Counted from the first letter of the stretch, positions 1-9,177 are shown. The stretch is 64,000 nucleotides of DNA from Ponticaulis koreensis DSM 19734 (GCF_000420665.1 NZ_ATVJ01000001.1:2241588-2305587), one strand, 5' to 3'. Notes: a model not told the origin generated them from the sequence alone. Program-made: numbers and translations.

Positions 1-189
1 GAAGTACTGTCTATGTAGCGCTGGATTCGTCATTTCTGCATTATAGCGAGCCGTCGCCAATTCTCATCAAGTATTTCAAATCGGCGGACAAAACGTAGAT
101 CGTATTTGGCCGACTGGGTCAAAACATCAGGATAGTTAACGAAAAGTTCACAAATAAAATATATCATATTGATACAAATGTGGAGGTCT

Positions 190-963
190 ATGTCCGGTGG
201 AACGAACAGAGTAGAGGCTATTTCTGAGCAGCTATTGTCGATGGAAGTGATGCTGAAGAGTTCGCTCGCATCCATGCCAGATGCTGGGAGCGCAGTTCAT
301 TCTGAACTCGCAGATCACCTCGGAATGATTTCATCGCTGCAAGCCAGCATGTCGGCGGGCATCGCTATTTCTCCCGCTTCCCTTCAGTTGGCAATCAACC
401 GAGTGCAGCAGGAAACGCTTCAGCTTGCGCTCAAAAAATCTGATCAACAAACCATCGCAGCCGTCCTTGTCGAGCAAATGCTCCAGGCCGAAGAGGCGCG
501 ACTTGCGCAAGAGGCGAGTGACTTCCGGTCATACGAACGCGAAGCATCAGGCAGAATTCAGTCGCTGGCTGAAGCCACTGGGATTGATATCAGCGCATAC
601 GAGCAGAATAGGGCTGATATTCTGGCCAGCCGAGAGGCGGCTCAGGCCAGCGGCGATATCGTGGAAGAGTACAAACAGGATGCTTTGCTGGCTGCGAACA
701 ACCGCCATGGAATGACACTGGTTGATGCGCCTGAAGAAGAACAGGAGCGCGCTCGCAAGGAAGAGGAGGCCGCTCAAGAGCGCTACCTCAGACAGGTCGA
801 GATCATGGCAATGCGGGACGCCCAACGCATGGGACTAAGCGGCGAACATGCATCTGAATATGTTGTTTCACAAAGAGCGGACGCGGAAGTGGAATTACAG
901 CAGGAGTTAGAGGACCGTGACATCGCTTCGAATACGGGGCGTGCCCGAGGCAATCCCCAATAA
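190..963 (+). CDS. hypothetical coiled-coil protein
   Basis: A 257-residue soluble protein of unknown function. The ATG at 190 is chosen because a GGAGG ribosome-binding site sits at 182-186; a TTG at 169 in the same frame has no such support. The chain is almost entirely helical and rich in Ala, Glu and Gln. A charged coiled-coil stretch (repeated EEE/ER/RK) lies around residues 180-205, and an acidic tail follows. There is no signal peptide or membrane segment. It is the leftmost gene of the accessory island, followed by a minus-strand exported protein. No family was recognised; a structural or transfer-associated role is only a guess from composition. Confidence 0.55.
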   Translation: MSGGTNRVEAISEQLLSMEVMLKSSLASMPDAGSAVHSELADHLGMISSLQASMSAGIAISPASLQLAINRVQQETLQLALKKSDQQTIAAVLVEQMLQAEEARLAQEASDFRSYEREASGRIQSLAEATGIDISAYEQNRADILASREAAQASGDIVEEYKQDALLAANNRHGMTLVDAPEEEQERARKEEEAAQERYLRQVEIMAMRDAQRMGLSGEHASEYVVSQRADAEVELQQELEDRDIASNTGRARGNPQ

Positions 964-1088
964 TGCTGTCGCAGTAATAGAAGGAATAAGTCAGCAAAAT
1001 TTCGATCTGAGCTTCTTGGACACTTCGGTTACGCCAGAGCGACCCGAAAGCTCTTGTCCACCCCTCCCGATCGCTAAGGATGACGTGC

Positions 1089-1694
1089 TCAGCCCCTGTC
1101 AGTAGCTAAGCGACCGAATGCCATGCCTGCCAGAAAACCGGTTTTCGTCGAATGACTTTCCATGTCAAAGCACCGTTCAGCATTGTGCTGGTGAGTCACC
1201 GTATCGGTATTCGGGTCTAGGACTTGTGTAGTGTTCTGAGCACCGAAGAAGAAACCCGCATCGAAAGCAGTCTGGCAATTCAGCGGCTTCATAGTTCTCG
1301 CGCCATTCATGTCATTGATACTGAGAAACTCTTGTTGGTCTTGCATTGCCGCACGAGCAATCTCTTGGAGGATTGTTTGAGGGTATCGGATCGACCAATC
1401 AGTATAAAGTCTCATGATGTAAGACTGATCGCCAGGATCACGGGACAGGGTTTCTTCCATTACCAACAGACAGAACTCGAGTTCTGTTGGGTCTCCCATT
1501 GCGGACGATATAGTATGACCGGCAGCACAAAGCGTCCGCTGGTTCCTTAAATGGAGGTCTCCGAACAGAGTGAGCTGGCTATAGCTATCTTGCAAACTCT
1601 GAATTGTTGAAGTCTGTCCCACTGCGAATCCGCAGAAAGCAGGAAAGGACATCAACGCCACAAGTGCGGATTTAAGGGGAGAGCATGAAGTCAC
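1089..1694 (-). CDS. exported hypothetical protein
   Basis: A 201-residue protein with a clear Sec-type signal peptide: hydrophobic residues 8-24 ending near AVG-Q at about residue 26. The mature part has four cysteines (in the contexts TLCAAG, EFCLLV, LNCQTA and ERCFDM) that could form two disulfides, which fits a periplasmic or secreted location. The family is unrecognised. It is transcribed away from the recombinase gene at 1917 and has no partner gene on its strand. It belongs to the island rather than the conserved core. Confidence 0.5.
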   Translation of the reverse strand: MTSCSPLKSALVALMSFPAFCGFAVGQTSTIQSLQDSYSQLTLFGDLHLRNQRTLCAAGHTISSAMGDPTELEFCLLVMEETLSRDPGDQSYIMRLYTDWSIRYPQTILQEIARAAMQDQQEFLSINDMNGARTMKPLNCQTAFDAGFFFGAQNTTQVLDPNTDTVTHQHNAERCFDMESHSTKTGFLAGMAFGRLATDRG

Positions 1695-1748
1695 AAGACA
1701 CCTGTTCAGAAGATCAGATAAAATCGTGACGATGCTACCGAATGGCCT

Positions 1749-1820
1749 ATACTGTTTCAGTATTGAGCCAATTTTTATTTTGTATGACTTGGATTGAGGT
1801 AATTTCCGCGTTTCAAACGC
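1749..1820. promoter_or_regulatory. palindromes in divergent intergenic region
   Basis: Two short perfect inverted repeats lie between the exported-protein gene and the recombinase gene: ATACTG-ttt-CAGTAT at 1749-1763 and GCGTTT-c-AAACGC at 1808-1820. AT-rich sequence surrounds them. They could be operators for the divergent genes or recombinase-associated sites. No protein can be assigned from sequence. Confidence 0.3.
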
Positions 1821-1916
1821 AGTTTTTGAAGTCTCCTATCAGTGAGCAACTTTTTGCAGTCGCACCCTTGCAACCGAATAGGCCATTCTGTTTCGGCCTT
1901 ACCGCAAAGGGCTGAC

Positions 1917-2483
1917 ATGGAAACTGAAGACGGGATTTACACGACAGCTGGAGAACGAAAGTACCTGACGGTCAGTGAGCGCGAGCGCTTCGTAGAAGAG
2001 GCGTCCAAAGAGGATCTGGCCACCTTCGCCTTTTGCCTCTTGTTGTGCCTTACGGGCTGCCGTGTTTCCGAAGCATTGGCGCTTAAAGTCACGCATATAG
2101 ACCGTGAGCTACGATGTGTTCGGTATCTAACCCTGAAACGCCGGTCCAAAGTAGTTTGGCGCTCTGTGCCCATTCCAAGTCAGCTCATCGAGACATTATT
2201 CAAATTGCCTGTGGTGGAAGATGGTCGAGTGTTCAAATTCAGCCGTTCCACGGCCTGGCGGCGCGTCGGAGCAATCATGGACAGGGCTGGCATCGAGGGC
2301 GCTCAAGCCTGCCCGAGGGGGTTACGCCACTATTTTGGTGTGTTTGCAGACAGCCAAGGCATTCCACAGCCCGTACTCCAAAGATGGATGGGGCACGCAA
2401 AATTGGAGAGCACGGCAATCTACCGCCAAGCGGTCGGAGAAGAAGAACAGGCGCTGGCCGAGCGGCTGTGCTGGCTAACTTAG
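1917..2483 (+). CDS. tyrosine recombinase/integrase, catalytic domain only
   Basis: A site-specific recombinase that would cut and rejoin DNA through a 3'-phosphotyrosyl intermediate. Motifs present in order are TGCRVSEAL (first Arg), a Lys-bearing hairpin LKRRSKVVWRSVPIP, RGLRHYF (box II His/Arg), MGHAKLESTAIYRQ (second His and the Tyr nucleophile). At 188 residues it is only about half the normal integrase length: the N-terminal SAM-like core-binding and arm-binding domains are absent. ATG 1917 follows AAAGGG at about 1906-1911; an in-frame GTG at 1842 would add 25 residues without a ribosome-binding site. It may act with a partner or be a reduced relic. A hairpin terminator follows at 2564. 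Confidence 0.8.
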   Translation: METEDGIYTTAGERKYLTVSERERFVEEASKEDLATFAFCLLLCLTGCRVSEALALKVTHIDRELRCVRYLTLKRRSKVVWRSVPIPSQLIETLFKLPVVEDGRVFKFSRSTAWRRVGAIMDRAGIEGAQACPRGLRHYFGVFADSQGIPQPVLQRWMGHAKLESTAIYRQAVGEEEQALAERLCWLT

Positions 2484-2563
2484 CTTTCAAACAGAAGGAT
2501 CGCTCGCGATTGTAAAGTTTTGTGCGCGGGTTTAAGGGCTCAACAGCAACATATAAAGGTGAA

Positions 2564-2612
2564 CTTCTCGTCCTTGCTCATCAGCAAACGAGAAGCTTTT
2601 GTTCTCTTTTTG
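2564..2612 (+). terminator. intrinsic terminator after recombinase gene
   Basis: CTTCTCGT (2564-2571) pairs with ACGAGAAG (2588-2595), and TTGCT (2574-2578) with AGCAA (2583-2587), around a CATC loop and a CC bulge. A T-rich stretch follows. It ends the recombinase transcript and overlaps the promoter proposed for the next gene. Confidence 0.6.
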
Positions 2613-2628
2613 TCTGCAATGCTATAGT
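2599..2628 (+). promoter_or_regulatory. candidate promoter of the large nuclease gene
   Basis: TTGTTC (2599-2604), an 18-base spacer and TATAGT (2623-2628) form a sigma70-like promoter. Transcription would begin about 2634-2637, at the GTG/ATG start itself, which suggests a leaderless mRNA. This agrees with the lack of a good ribosome-binding site. Confidence 0.4.
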
Positions 2629-2633
2629 CTCAG

Positions 2634-5600
2634 GTGATGCGTATCGATTCAACCTATAAGCCTAAAATTTCGCCGTCCGAATTGATGCGTTCGCGCAGGC
2701 CGGAAAATTATTCTGATAGCGAGTTCACTTCTGCCTATTCCCTGGAGAAGGCGGCATTCAGTTTTTATCTCAATACGATTACTGATCGAAACGAACATAA
2801 AGTCTTCGAAGAATTTTGCAGGGCGCTGGCTCAACGAGAAATTTGCCCGAACCTCCGCCCTCAAACTGGCCCCGAAGGAGGCGGTGACGGAAAGGTCGAT
2901 TCAGAAAATTATATCGTTTCTGACGAAGTTTCGGACAACTGGTTCGAAGCTGACGCTAACGCCGGTCAACAGAAATGGGCATTTGCAATGAGCGCTCAAG
3001 AGAAATGGGCGCCGAAAGTAAAAAGCGATGTCAAGGGGATCACCTCTACCGGGCGTCATTATGATCGCATTTATTTCTTTACAAACAGGGCGGCAAAGCA
3101 GCGAGTCAGGCTTAAAATTGAGCAGGAACTCACGAAGGAATATGGACTTCCGGTTACCATCTTCGATAGGCTATGGATAGAAGACAAAGTTTTTGTAAAT
3201 CAGCACTTCGACTTAGCTCACAACTTTTTTGGAATTGGATCCCACAATCCTCACGAGGTTAAACTGGGCCCCAATGACTTTCGCCGCGAACGAGAGCTGT
3301 CAGAGATCGAGAACCGCTTCTCTCGGGACGACTACGATACCCATTTTGAGAAGATTTCGGATTCACTCTATGCCGCTAAACTCTCCAGAGGACTTGAGCG
3401 TCCACGATTTGAGACTGACGGTCGGTTCGACAGAGCGATAAGACTTGCAAAGAAGCACGGTAGCTTCGACCAACACCTAGAAGCAAAATACGAAAAAATA
3501 TGGACAGCTCTGTGGTGGTTCGACGATTTCGCGTTCGCCGACGACCAATATGATGATTTTGAGAAATTTGTTTTCGCCAGCCATCTTTCCGCGCATGTGT
3601 CAAAAGTCGGAAATGTGCTCCAGATGTTGGTAAATGCAGGAACTGAGAACGAACAATTTGCCAATCGTTTCAAGATTGACGAACGCGGAGAGCGTTTACG
3701 TAACAAACTGGAAAGCATAGTGAGCGACAAGTCAGCACGTAACAACTCGCTATATGCCGAAACACTTTTGCAGTTTCAGGTGATAAACGAAAATCTGCGC
3801 AATAAGCAAAATGAAAAGCTTGATGATGTCTGGATCGCACTCAAAGCGATATTGGTGTGCGCACGTGGTTACGCAGAATATCCAGTCCAAATGCTGGACG
3901 AGCTCGTCAATGGCTTAGCCGATTTTGATTTTCACTCGGAGGCCTTTGACGACCTGTTGATGACGCTCGCCGAGTTCATGGGTGAACGGCATCAGGAAGC
4001 TCGACAGGGCCAAGTCTACTTCAGGCGAGGTGAACAAAAGCTTCTTGCAGGAAGGCCCGATGAAGCAGTCTCTTGGCTGGGAAAGGCATCCTTAGCCTTC
4101 CTGAAGAAAGAATACGACGAACAGCAATTCAGATCTTTGTTTATGCTTTCGGTTGCCTATCATAACGCTGGATTGTTATGGGCAGCCAGAGCCACTTGTT
4201 TATCGGCGCTCACCGTCATTTCCACCAAAAATCATGAGGATGGGGAAATTCAAATCGAGAGCTTTGCTGCAGCAAAGCTTCTCGCCCAAATCACTCTAGA
4301 ATTGTCACATTTACCCGATTTATTTGAAGCCATTCGCTTACTGAACTTCTATTTGCAATCGGTTTCTTTAACGGATGATAGCATCGAGAAGCTCCAGAGT
4401 GATATTGCGGAATTAGATCAGTTGTTGATGTGTTCATTCCTCGGCTTCGACGATTCAGCTATGGACTTATTGGCAGAAGTTCCTAGCCTACTCGACTATC
4501 TGCAACTGTACCTCGCTCGAACTGGTCTGCTGTATCGACTTGGCTACATTGACGACCTTAAAGCCGACGGTTCATTTCCGGCTGAAGAAAGCGCGGAGAA
4601 TTTTCATAATACAATAGAGTTGGTCGCGTCCCAACCAGCCGCTTATCAAGTGCCCGACAATCCCATTTTAAACTCAGATGCCGCGTGCAGCATCTCTTCC
4701 ATTATCCTGGGCTGTTCGGTTGAGTTTAGCTGTGCTTCCAAAAGCTACTTGATCGCAGCACGAGAGATTCTGTTGTCCAGTCTCGAAGGATTTTCTGCAA
4801 CGCTGATCAACAGGCGAGTGATCGCACACACTAACAAAGTGCTGATTGAAATTGTGGAATCGGAAGGCCCACTCAATTTTTCAATCACCTCCTCGCCTCA
4901 TGATCTCAAAGTCATTGTAAATATTTCAGAGGACTTAGACCTCGGCAGTCACGAGCATACTGAAGTGGTGAACAGAGCAGTTCTGGAGTTTTGCGCTTTA
5001 ACCATCAATCTCTTCACAATTGCAGATAATATCATCGAAATAGTCCACGAGTTGTTGGAGGAAGAGCGCCTGTTCGAGAGGTCTGTGCTTTTCAGCAACG
5101 TGCTCGCAAGCCACAGCAGGGTATTTGGGTCCCCAATAGGCAGGCTATCGAATTTCTATTTGCCCGAGCCACGAAGCTATCCTCGTCGAAAGGATGCACC
5201 TGAAATAAAACGGACGCGCCCAGATTTTGAAATGAACCCCACGGCCACCTATCCGTATCTCAAACGCCACAGTGATATTCAGGTTCACTCTGTTATCAAT
5301 TTGCATTTGTGGAACGATGCAGGCTGGAAAGGCATGGCCTATGCGTCGTACGGACCAGATTGTCCGCCGATCCTAGGACTGTTTTTCAAGAATAAGGAAT
5401 TGGGCAAGAAAATCTTCCAGCAATGGCGGGAACGCTTTGGAAATACTGATACCGATGAGGTTATCAGGGTTTCGATATTGCAGGGAATAAACAAGAATGC
5501 CACGCTACATTACCGTGCTCACATTTCACAAAAATTTGGAGATGATGAGGATACCTTTGATAAGTCACGTCTTCACATGTCGCTTTCCAGATACCTCGAA

Positions 5601-5900
5601 ATGACGCCCGAAACATCGCAGCATCTCGACTTCTTTTTGCAAGAATATGCTCGATTGGGAAGCTTTCTATTCGCTCCTGTCGATCAAGCAGATGATGGCA
5701 GCCTGATGCCTGACCTAACGCTGGGAATAACAAAGCGAGAATTGATTAGAAAGCCAGCCTGGACGATAGGCCTCCATGACCAAGACAACGCGGTGATTCA
5801 AGAAACAGACGATGTGGTGGTTCCCGAAGGAGTAGATACGCCACCAGTATCGGAAGTTATAGCGCTAAAGAGAAAGAAAACCTTAGATTCAGGGGAATAG
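2634..5900 (+). CDS. Mrr-like nuclease-domain protein with helical-repeat body
   Basis: A 1088-residue protein, probably defence related. Residues about 55-200 look like a PD-(D/E)xK restriction-endonuclease fold: FEEFCRAL (58-65), PQTGP.GGGDGKVDSE (76-91) with the likely catalytic Asp, then FAMSAQEKW (117-125) giving a QxK-type motif as in Mrr-like enzymes. Residues about 260-640 are TPR-like helices, for example the repeats around 465-540. The C-terminal 200 residues form an unrecognised mixed domain with several conserved-looking Trp and Phe. No NTPase motif was found. The start is GTG 2634 or ATG 2637, with only a weak ribosome-binding site. A PIN-domain gene follows 149 bp downstream on the same strand. 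The domain call is by motif; the function as an anti-phage effector is inference. Confidence 0.7.
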   Translation: MMRIDSTYKPKISPSELMRSRRPENYSDSEFTSAYSLEKAAFSFYLNTITDRNEHKVFEEFCRALAQREICPNLRPQTGPEGGGDGKVDSENYIVSDEVSDNWFEADANAGQQKWAFAMSAQEKWAPKVKSDVKGITSTGRHYDRIYFFTNRAAKQRVRLKIEQELTKEYGLPVTIFDRLWIEDKVFVNQHFDLAHNFFGIGSHNPHEVKLGPNDFRRERELSEIENRFSRDDYDTHFEKISDSLYAAKLSRGLERPRFETDGRFDRAIRLAKKHGSFDQHLEAKYEKIWTALWWFDDFAFADDQYDDFEKFVFASHLSAHVSKVGNVLQMLVNAGTENEQFANRFKIDERGERLRNKLESIVSDKSARNNSLYAETLLQFQVINENLRNKQNEKLDDVWIALKAILVCARGYAEYPVQMLDELVNGLADFDFHSEAFDDLLMTLAEFMGERHQEARQGQVYFRRGEQKLLAGRPDEAVSWLGKASLAFLKKEYDEQQFRSLFMLSVAYHNAGLLWAARATCLSALTVISTKNHEDGEIQIESFAAAKLLAQITLELSHLPDLFEAIRLLNFYLQSVSLTDDSIEKLQSDIAELDQLLMCSFLGFDDSAMDLLAEVPSLLDYLQLYLARTGLLYRLGYIDDLKADGSFPAEESAENFHNTIELVASQPAAYQVPDNPILNSDAACSISSIILGCSVEFSCASKSYLIAAREILLSSLEGFSATLINRRVIAHTNKVLIEIVESEGPLNFSITSSPHDLKVIVNISEDLDLGSHEHTEVVNRAVLEFCALTINLFTIADNIIEIVHELLEEERLFERSVLFSNVLASHSRVFGSPIGRLSNFYLPEPRSYPRRKDAPEIKRTRPDFEMNPTATYPYLKRHSDIQVHSVINLHLWNDAGWKGMAYASYGPDCPPILGLFFKNKELGKKIFQQWRERFGNTDTDEVIRVSILQGINKNATLHYRAHISQKFGDDEDTFDKSRLHMSLSRYLEMTPETSQHLDFFLQEYARLGSFLFAPVDQADDGSLMPDLTLGITKRELIRKPAWTIGLHDQDNAVIQETDDVVVPEGVDTPPVSEVIALKRKKTLDSGE

Positions 5901-6049
5901 ACACAGCATTACCGTGAGAATGCAATCAAAATGGATGTGCAATCGCTCTTCAGCAGAGCACCAGTTTCTGCGATAGAAATTGGCGCTACTCTCCTGTAAA
6001 CTTATCCATATTTCTTGAAAAAAAGCTACTTGGAGCAGCGCAAATCAAA

Positions 6050-7558
6050 ATGGAAAGGCACGTTTTTCTCTTCGTCGATACGAATCTGTTTTTCCAATGC
6101 CGAGCATTGGAGGAATTGGATTGGTCGGAGTGGGTGGACTATGAAGCCGTCCATTTGATCGTTTCCTCTCCTGTTCTGCGTGAGGTGGATTACCGCAAGA
6201 AGCAGGGAAATGACCGGGTTGGGAAAAGGGCGCGAAAAGCATCAGAGCGCTTTCGGGATATGCTCGGAAAGAATGAAGTGATGATCCGGGGCACAAACCC
6301 TTGCATTACATTACATGTTGAAGCGCAGCATACTTATGATGGCTCTTTGTCTAATCAGCTCGACTACAACGAACGCGATGATCAGCTTGTTGGTACGGCT
6401 TATCTGTATGCAAAGGAACATCCCGAACGAGACGTCCAACTTCTCACGGATGATACGATTGTGCTCTACAAGGCGAGCGGCCTGGGGCTCAAGATTGCAC
6501 CTATCCCTGATCGCTGGCTCTTAGCTCCTGAGCTGGATGAACGCGACAAGCAAATCACCAAACTGCAAACCGAAAACAATAGACTACGAAAAGCCGAGCC
6601 TGCCTTTTCGTTTCGGACATTTGACGAAGCAGAGAACGAGATTGAGCGCTACCACTCACAACGCACCCGTTTTCAGCCGTTGGGTGAGGATGATGTGGAA
6701 ACGCTGTTTGAATCAATCAAACGCACGCACCCGATGGTGACCGATTTCGATACAGAAAGTTCAACGATTACCCAAAAATCACCAAGTCTGAAATTTAACA
6801 TTCAATGGAATGAAACATACGAACCTCCATCGCCTGAGAGCATTGCAAAATACCAGACCGACCTTTATCCGGCCTGGCTAGATAAATGCAGAGAACGGCT
6901 GGAACACCTTCATGAAGCACTAGAAAAGCGACGCGAAACCAACAAGGTTTGGGTTGCCATCGCTAACACAGGCACACGGCCTGCTGATGATGCACTCATC
7001 ACGTTTATTGCGCATGGAAACTTCCTAATAAAGCCACCCGATTACAAATCGGATGAGGAACAGGAGGCAGAGGAAAGTTCACTCCTCAAGCCTCTGCTTC
7101 CGCATCCACCGGACGCTCCAAAGGGAACATGGAAACATGAAAAGGCCACTCAAACACTGGCCCGCGACCTGGCTAGGATTGGAAGTATACGAGGTCTTCT
7201 TGGTCCGTCCTCTGGGATTGGGCCTGGTATCGATATGACGGCAATACGCCTTGCCCATCAGCCTTCTAAACGAGAACCCAACAGTTTTTATTATACTCCG
7301 GACCGTCCGTATTCTGCTCAGGAACGCTTCTCCCTGGAATGTGAACAATGGCGTCACGCTTATGGAGAAGAAAAAATGCTCATTGAAATCCATGCTGTCG
7401 AAACTGAAGCAGCTATTCAGGGTAAACTGGACTGCATTGTTCAGGCTGCCAATCTTTCCGATATGGCGCGCTTTAGTATTCCGGTTCGAATTAGCCTTAC
7501 TTCTGGAGACACCATCGCTGAAGCGAAAAACGCTATTGCGGTGCTCTGTGGTACATAG
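6050..7558 (+). CDS. PIN-domain protein
   Basis: A 502-residue protein whose first 160 residues match a PIN-type ribonuclease fold. Acidic residues fall at the expected places: VDTN (Asp10), LREVD (Glu45), ERDD (Asp110/111) and LTDDT (Asp134/135). Such domains usually cut RNA with Mg2+ or Mn2+. A short coiled coil follows (about 162-182), then some 320 residues of unrecognised sequence, with a charged helix near 285-305. It is far longer than VapC toxins (about 130 residues) and has no antitoxin gene beside it. A GGAG-type ribosome-binding site lies about 12 bases upstream of the ATG. Its position after the nuclease gene suggests a shared role, but the 149-bp gap leaves co-transcription open. 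Confidence 0.7.
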   Translation: MERHVFLFVDTNLFFQCRALEELDWSEWVDYEAVHLIVSSPVLREVDYRKKQGNDRVGKRARKASERFRDMLGKNEVMIRGTNPCITLHVEAQHTYDGSLSNQLDYNERDDQLVGTAYLYAKEHPERDVQLLTDDTIVLYKASGLGLKIAPIPDRWLLAPELDERDKQITKLQTENNRLRKAEPAFSFRTFDEAENEIERYHSQRTRFQPLGEDDVETLFESIKRTHPMVTDFDTESSTITQKSPSLKFNIQWNETYEPPSPESIAKYQTDLYPAWLDKCRERLEHLHEALEKRRETNKVWVAIANTGTRPADDALITFIAHGNFLIKPPDYKSDEEQEAEESSLLKPLLPHPPDAPKGTWKHEKATQTLARDLARIGSIRGLLGPSSGIGPGIDMTAIRLAHQPSKREPNSFYYTPDRPYSAQERFSLECEQWRHAYGEEKMLIEIHAVETEAAIQGKLDCIVQAANLSDMARFSIPVRISLTSGDTIAEAKNAIAVLCGT

Positions 7559-7664
7559 TGTGTAGAGTATCGAAATTAGGGATGGCTTTCTATCTTCACG
7601 CGATCTCCTGCTATTCATCTTGAACAATCGTTGATCTGCAACACGGACAGTACTCTGTGTATTG

Positions 7665-7814
7665 TCAGTCGTCACGATTGATACGCCTCGGTAGTGCATC
7701 CCGCATGGCGCATAATTTGATTTCCAGCCTCATCTTGCCGAGCATCAATTTGGCTTGAGCTTGTAATTGATATGACCCGCCGAGCGCGAATAGGCCGTTT
7801 AATAAGTTGAACAT
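7665..7814 (-). CDS. small ORF, 49 residues, strong ribosome-binding site
   Basis: An ATG at 7814 is preceded by AAAGGAG about seven bases upstream, one of the best ribosome-binding sites in the island, and opens a 49-codon frame ending in TGA at 7665. The product begins MFNLLNGLFALGG and continues as a basic, amphipathic helix-prone sequence with one Cys. No family was recognised. It runs opposite to its neighbours, between the PIN gene and the ardC leader, with a long untranslated stretch upstream. A small membrane-active or regulatory peptide is conceivable. Confidence 0.45.
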   Translation of the reverse strand: MFNLLNGLFALGGSYQLQAQAKLMLGKMRLEIKLCAMRDALPRRINRDD

Positions 7815-8260
7815 CTGAGACTCCTTTCTGTGGTTACGGGAGTTCTCTCAGCGACACCGTCACGAATGCTGGCACCTTTGGTCGTAACGTAGTGCCGAAG
7901 CTCCCCAGAGCTTGCCGTTTGTCTGACGTCGCTACACTCCTAAAGAAACACAAAAGGGCGTCTTGGTAAGCGCATCTTGCTTATTCTGTCGCCTGCTACG
8001 CACTGGCGGGCTCAACTCACTCCGCTCACAGACTTGAGGGCATCAGCTCGTATTTGAGTGACATAGTCCGCTCGTCTCTTCCTCGTTTGTGAGATCAATC
8101 CGCGAATTTGGCAGAAAGCCCCACGGTTCAACGGAGGCCCGCTCCATTCCGTCGCTTCGCTCTGTCCCGTGTTCCCCGTTCTCGCTCTGCAAGCGATGAA
8201 CCGCGGGTCCGATTTCCGCCTCTACCTTCGCGTCCTCACAACAGCGAAAGGAGCCCGGAC
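7815..8260. other. gene-less leader region before ardC
   Basis: About 450 bases without a convincing gene. The ardC reading frame continues upstream to 8108, but that extension is low-complexity and lacks a ribosome-binding site. The stretch holds GGCCCGCTCC at 8136-8145, which recurs at 17418-17427 in another island leader, and a T-arm-like segment GCGGG-TCCGATT-TCCGC near 8206. It may be a structured leader or a single-strand promoter region. Confidence 0.4.
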
Positions 8261-9166
8261 ATGTCTAAAACTTCAAAACCACGCTTCGATGTCTACGCAG
8301 CTGTCACAAATCGCATCGTTGAAGTTCTCGAAAGCGGCGCAGCAGAGTATCAGCGTCCCTGGATCAGAAAGGGTGGATGCACCGGACGCCCGATCAATGT
8401 CGTTTCTGGAGACGCCTATAACGGAATAAACGTCGTGTCCCTCTGGGTCGAAGCGCTTGCACGCGAGTTCGAAACCCCGATCTGGGGCACATTCAAGCAA
8501 TGGGGTGATCGTGGAACCCCCGTTCGTAAAGGCGAAAAAGCCTCTCTCATCGTATTCTATAAAACCATCGAAACTGTCCGAGACGACACATCAGGTGACG
8601 ACTCTCCCGAACTTCGCCACTTTGCACGGGCGAGCTGGGTCTTTAATGCGGCACAGGTTGAAGGCTATGAGCCACCTCCGTCAGAACCTATCCCTAATGA
8701 GCCTCTCTTCGATCCAATTCCGGTCGCGGAAGCCTTTGTGGCTTCGACACGTGCAAACATCACGGAGACCGGTGATCAGGCATACTTCTCACCTTCAGAA
8801 GACCGTATCTGTATGCCACCTCGAAACCTCTTCACGGGTACGCAGACCATGGCCGCCGACGAAGCGTACTACGCCACGCTATGCCATGAACTCACCCATT
8901 GGTCCGGCGCAACGCATCGTCTTAATCGTGACCTCACGGGCCGATTTGGCTCCGAAAGCTATGCCATGGAGGAACTCATCGCTGAACTCGGCTCAGCCTT
9001 CATCTGTGCTGACCTCGGCTTGACGCCTGAAGCTCGCGAAGATCATGCGGGCTATATTGCAAGCTGGCTGAAAGTCCTCAAAGAGGACAAGCGCGCCATT
9101 TTCACGGCTTCAGCCAAGGCTTCTGAGGCCGCAAACTGGCTTCTATCCCACAGGGAGGCGGCTTAG
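8261..9166 (+). CDS. ardC: ArdC-like anti-restriction protein (ssDNA-binding/zinc metalloprotease)
   Basis: A 301-residue protein of the ArdC family carried by conjugative and integrative elements. The N-terminal half (about 8-130: FDVYAAVTNRIVEVLE, NVVSGDAYNGINVVSLW, IWGTFKQWGDRGTPVRKGEKAS) is the ssDNA-binding domain. The C-terminal half is a metallopeptidase-like domain with CHELTHWSGATHRLNR, an HExxH-like zinc motif with Leu-Thr inside, and a later Glu in YAMEELIAELGS. Family members protect incoming DNA against type I/II restriction. The start is ATG 8261 behind AAAGGAG. It stands alone after a 450-base leader. Presence of ardC and ardA in one island suggests descent from a conjugative element. 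Confidence 0.9.
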   Translation: MSKTSKPRFDVYAAVTNRIVEVLESGAAEYQRPWIRKGGCTGRPINVVSGDAYNGINVVSLWVEALAREFETPIWGTFKQWGDRGTPVRKGEKASLIVFYKTIETVRDDTSGDDSPELRHFARASWVFNAAQVEGYEPPPSEPIPNEPLFDPIPVAEAFVASTRANITETGDQAYFSPSEDRICMPPRNLFTGTQTMAADEAYYATLCHELTHWSGATHRLNRDLTGRFGSESYAMEELIAELGSAFICADLGLTPEAREDHAGYIASWLKVLKEDKRAIFTASAKASEAANWLLSHREAA

Positions 9167-9177
9167 GCCGTCTCTAT

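Noticed and set aside
30-275. Open frame of 81 codons on the minus strand at the left edge
   Set aside because: It overlaps the better-supported plus-strand gene at 190, and neither of its ATGs has a ribosome-binding site.
6050-7558. VapC-type toxin
   Set aside because: The protein is about four times too long and there is no small antitoxin gene upstream.
8200-8226. tRNA-like T-arm in the ardC leader (also 17359-17374)
   Set aside because: The T-stem pairs at 8206, but no acceptor, D-arm or anticodon arm can be drawn; the second site does not even form a stem.
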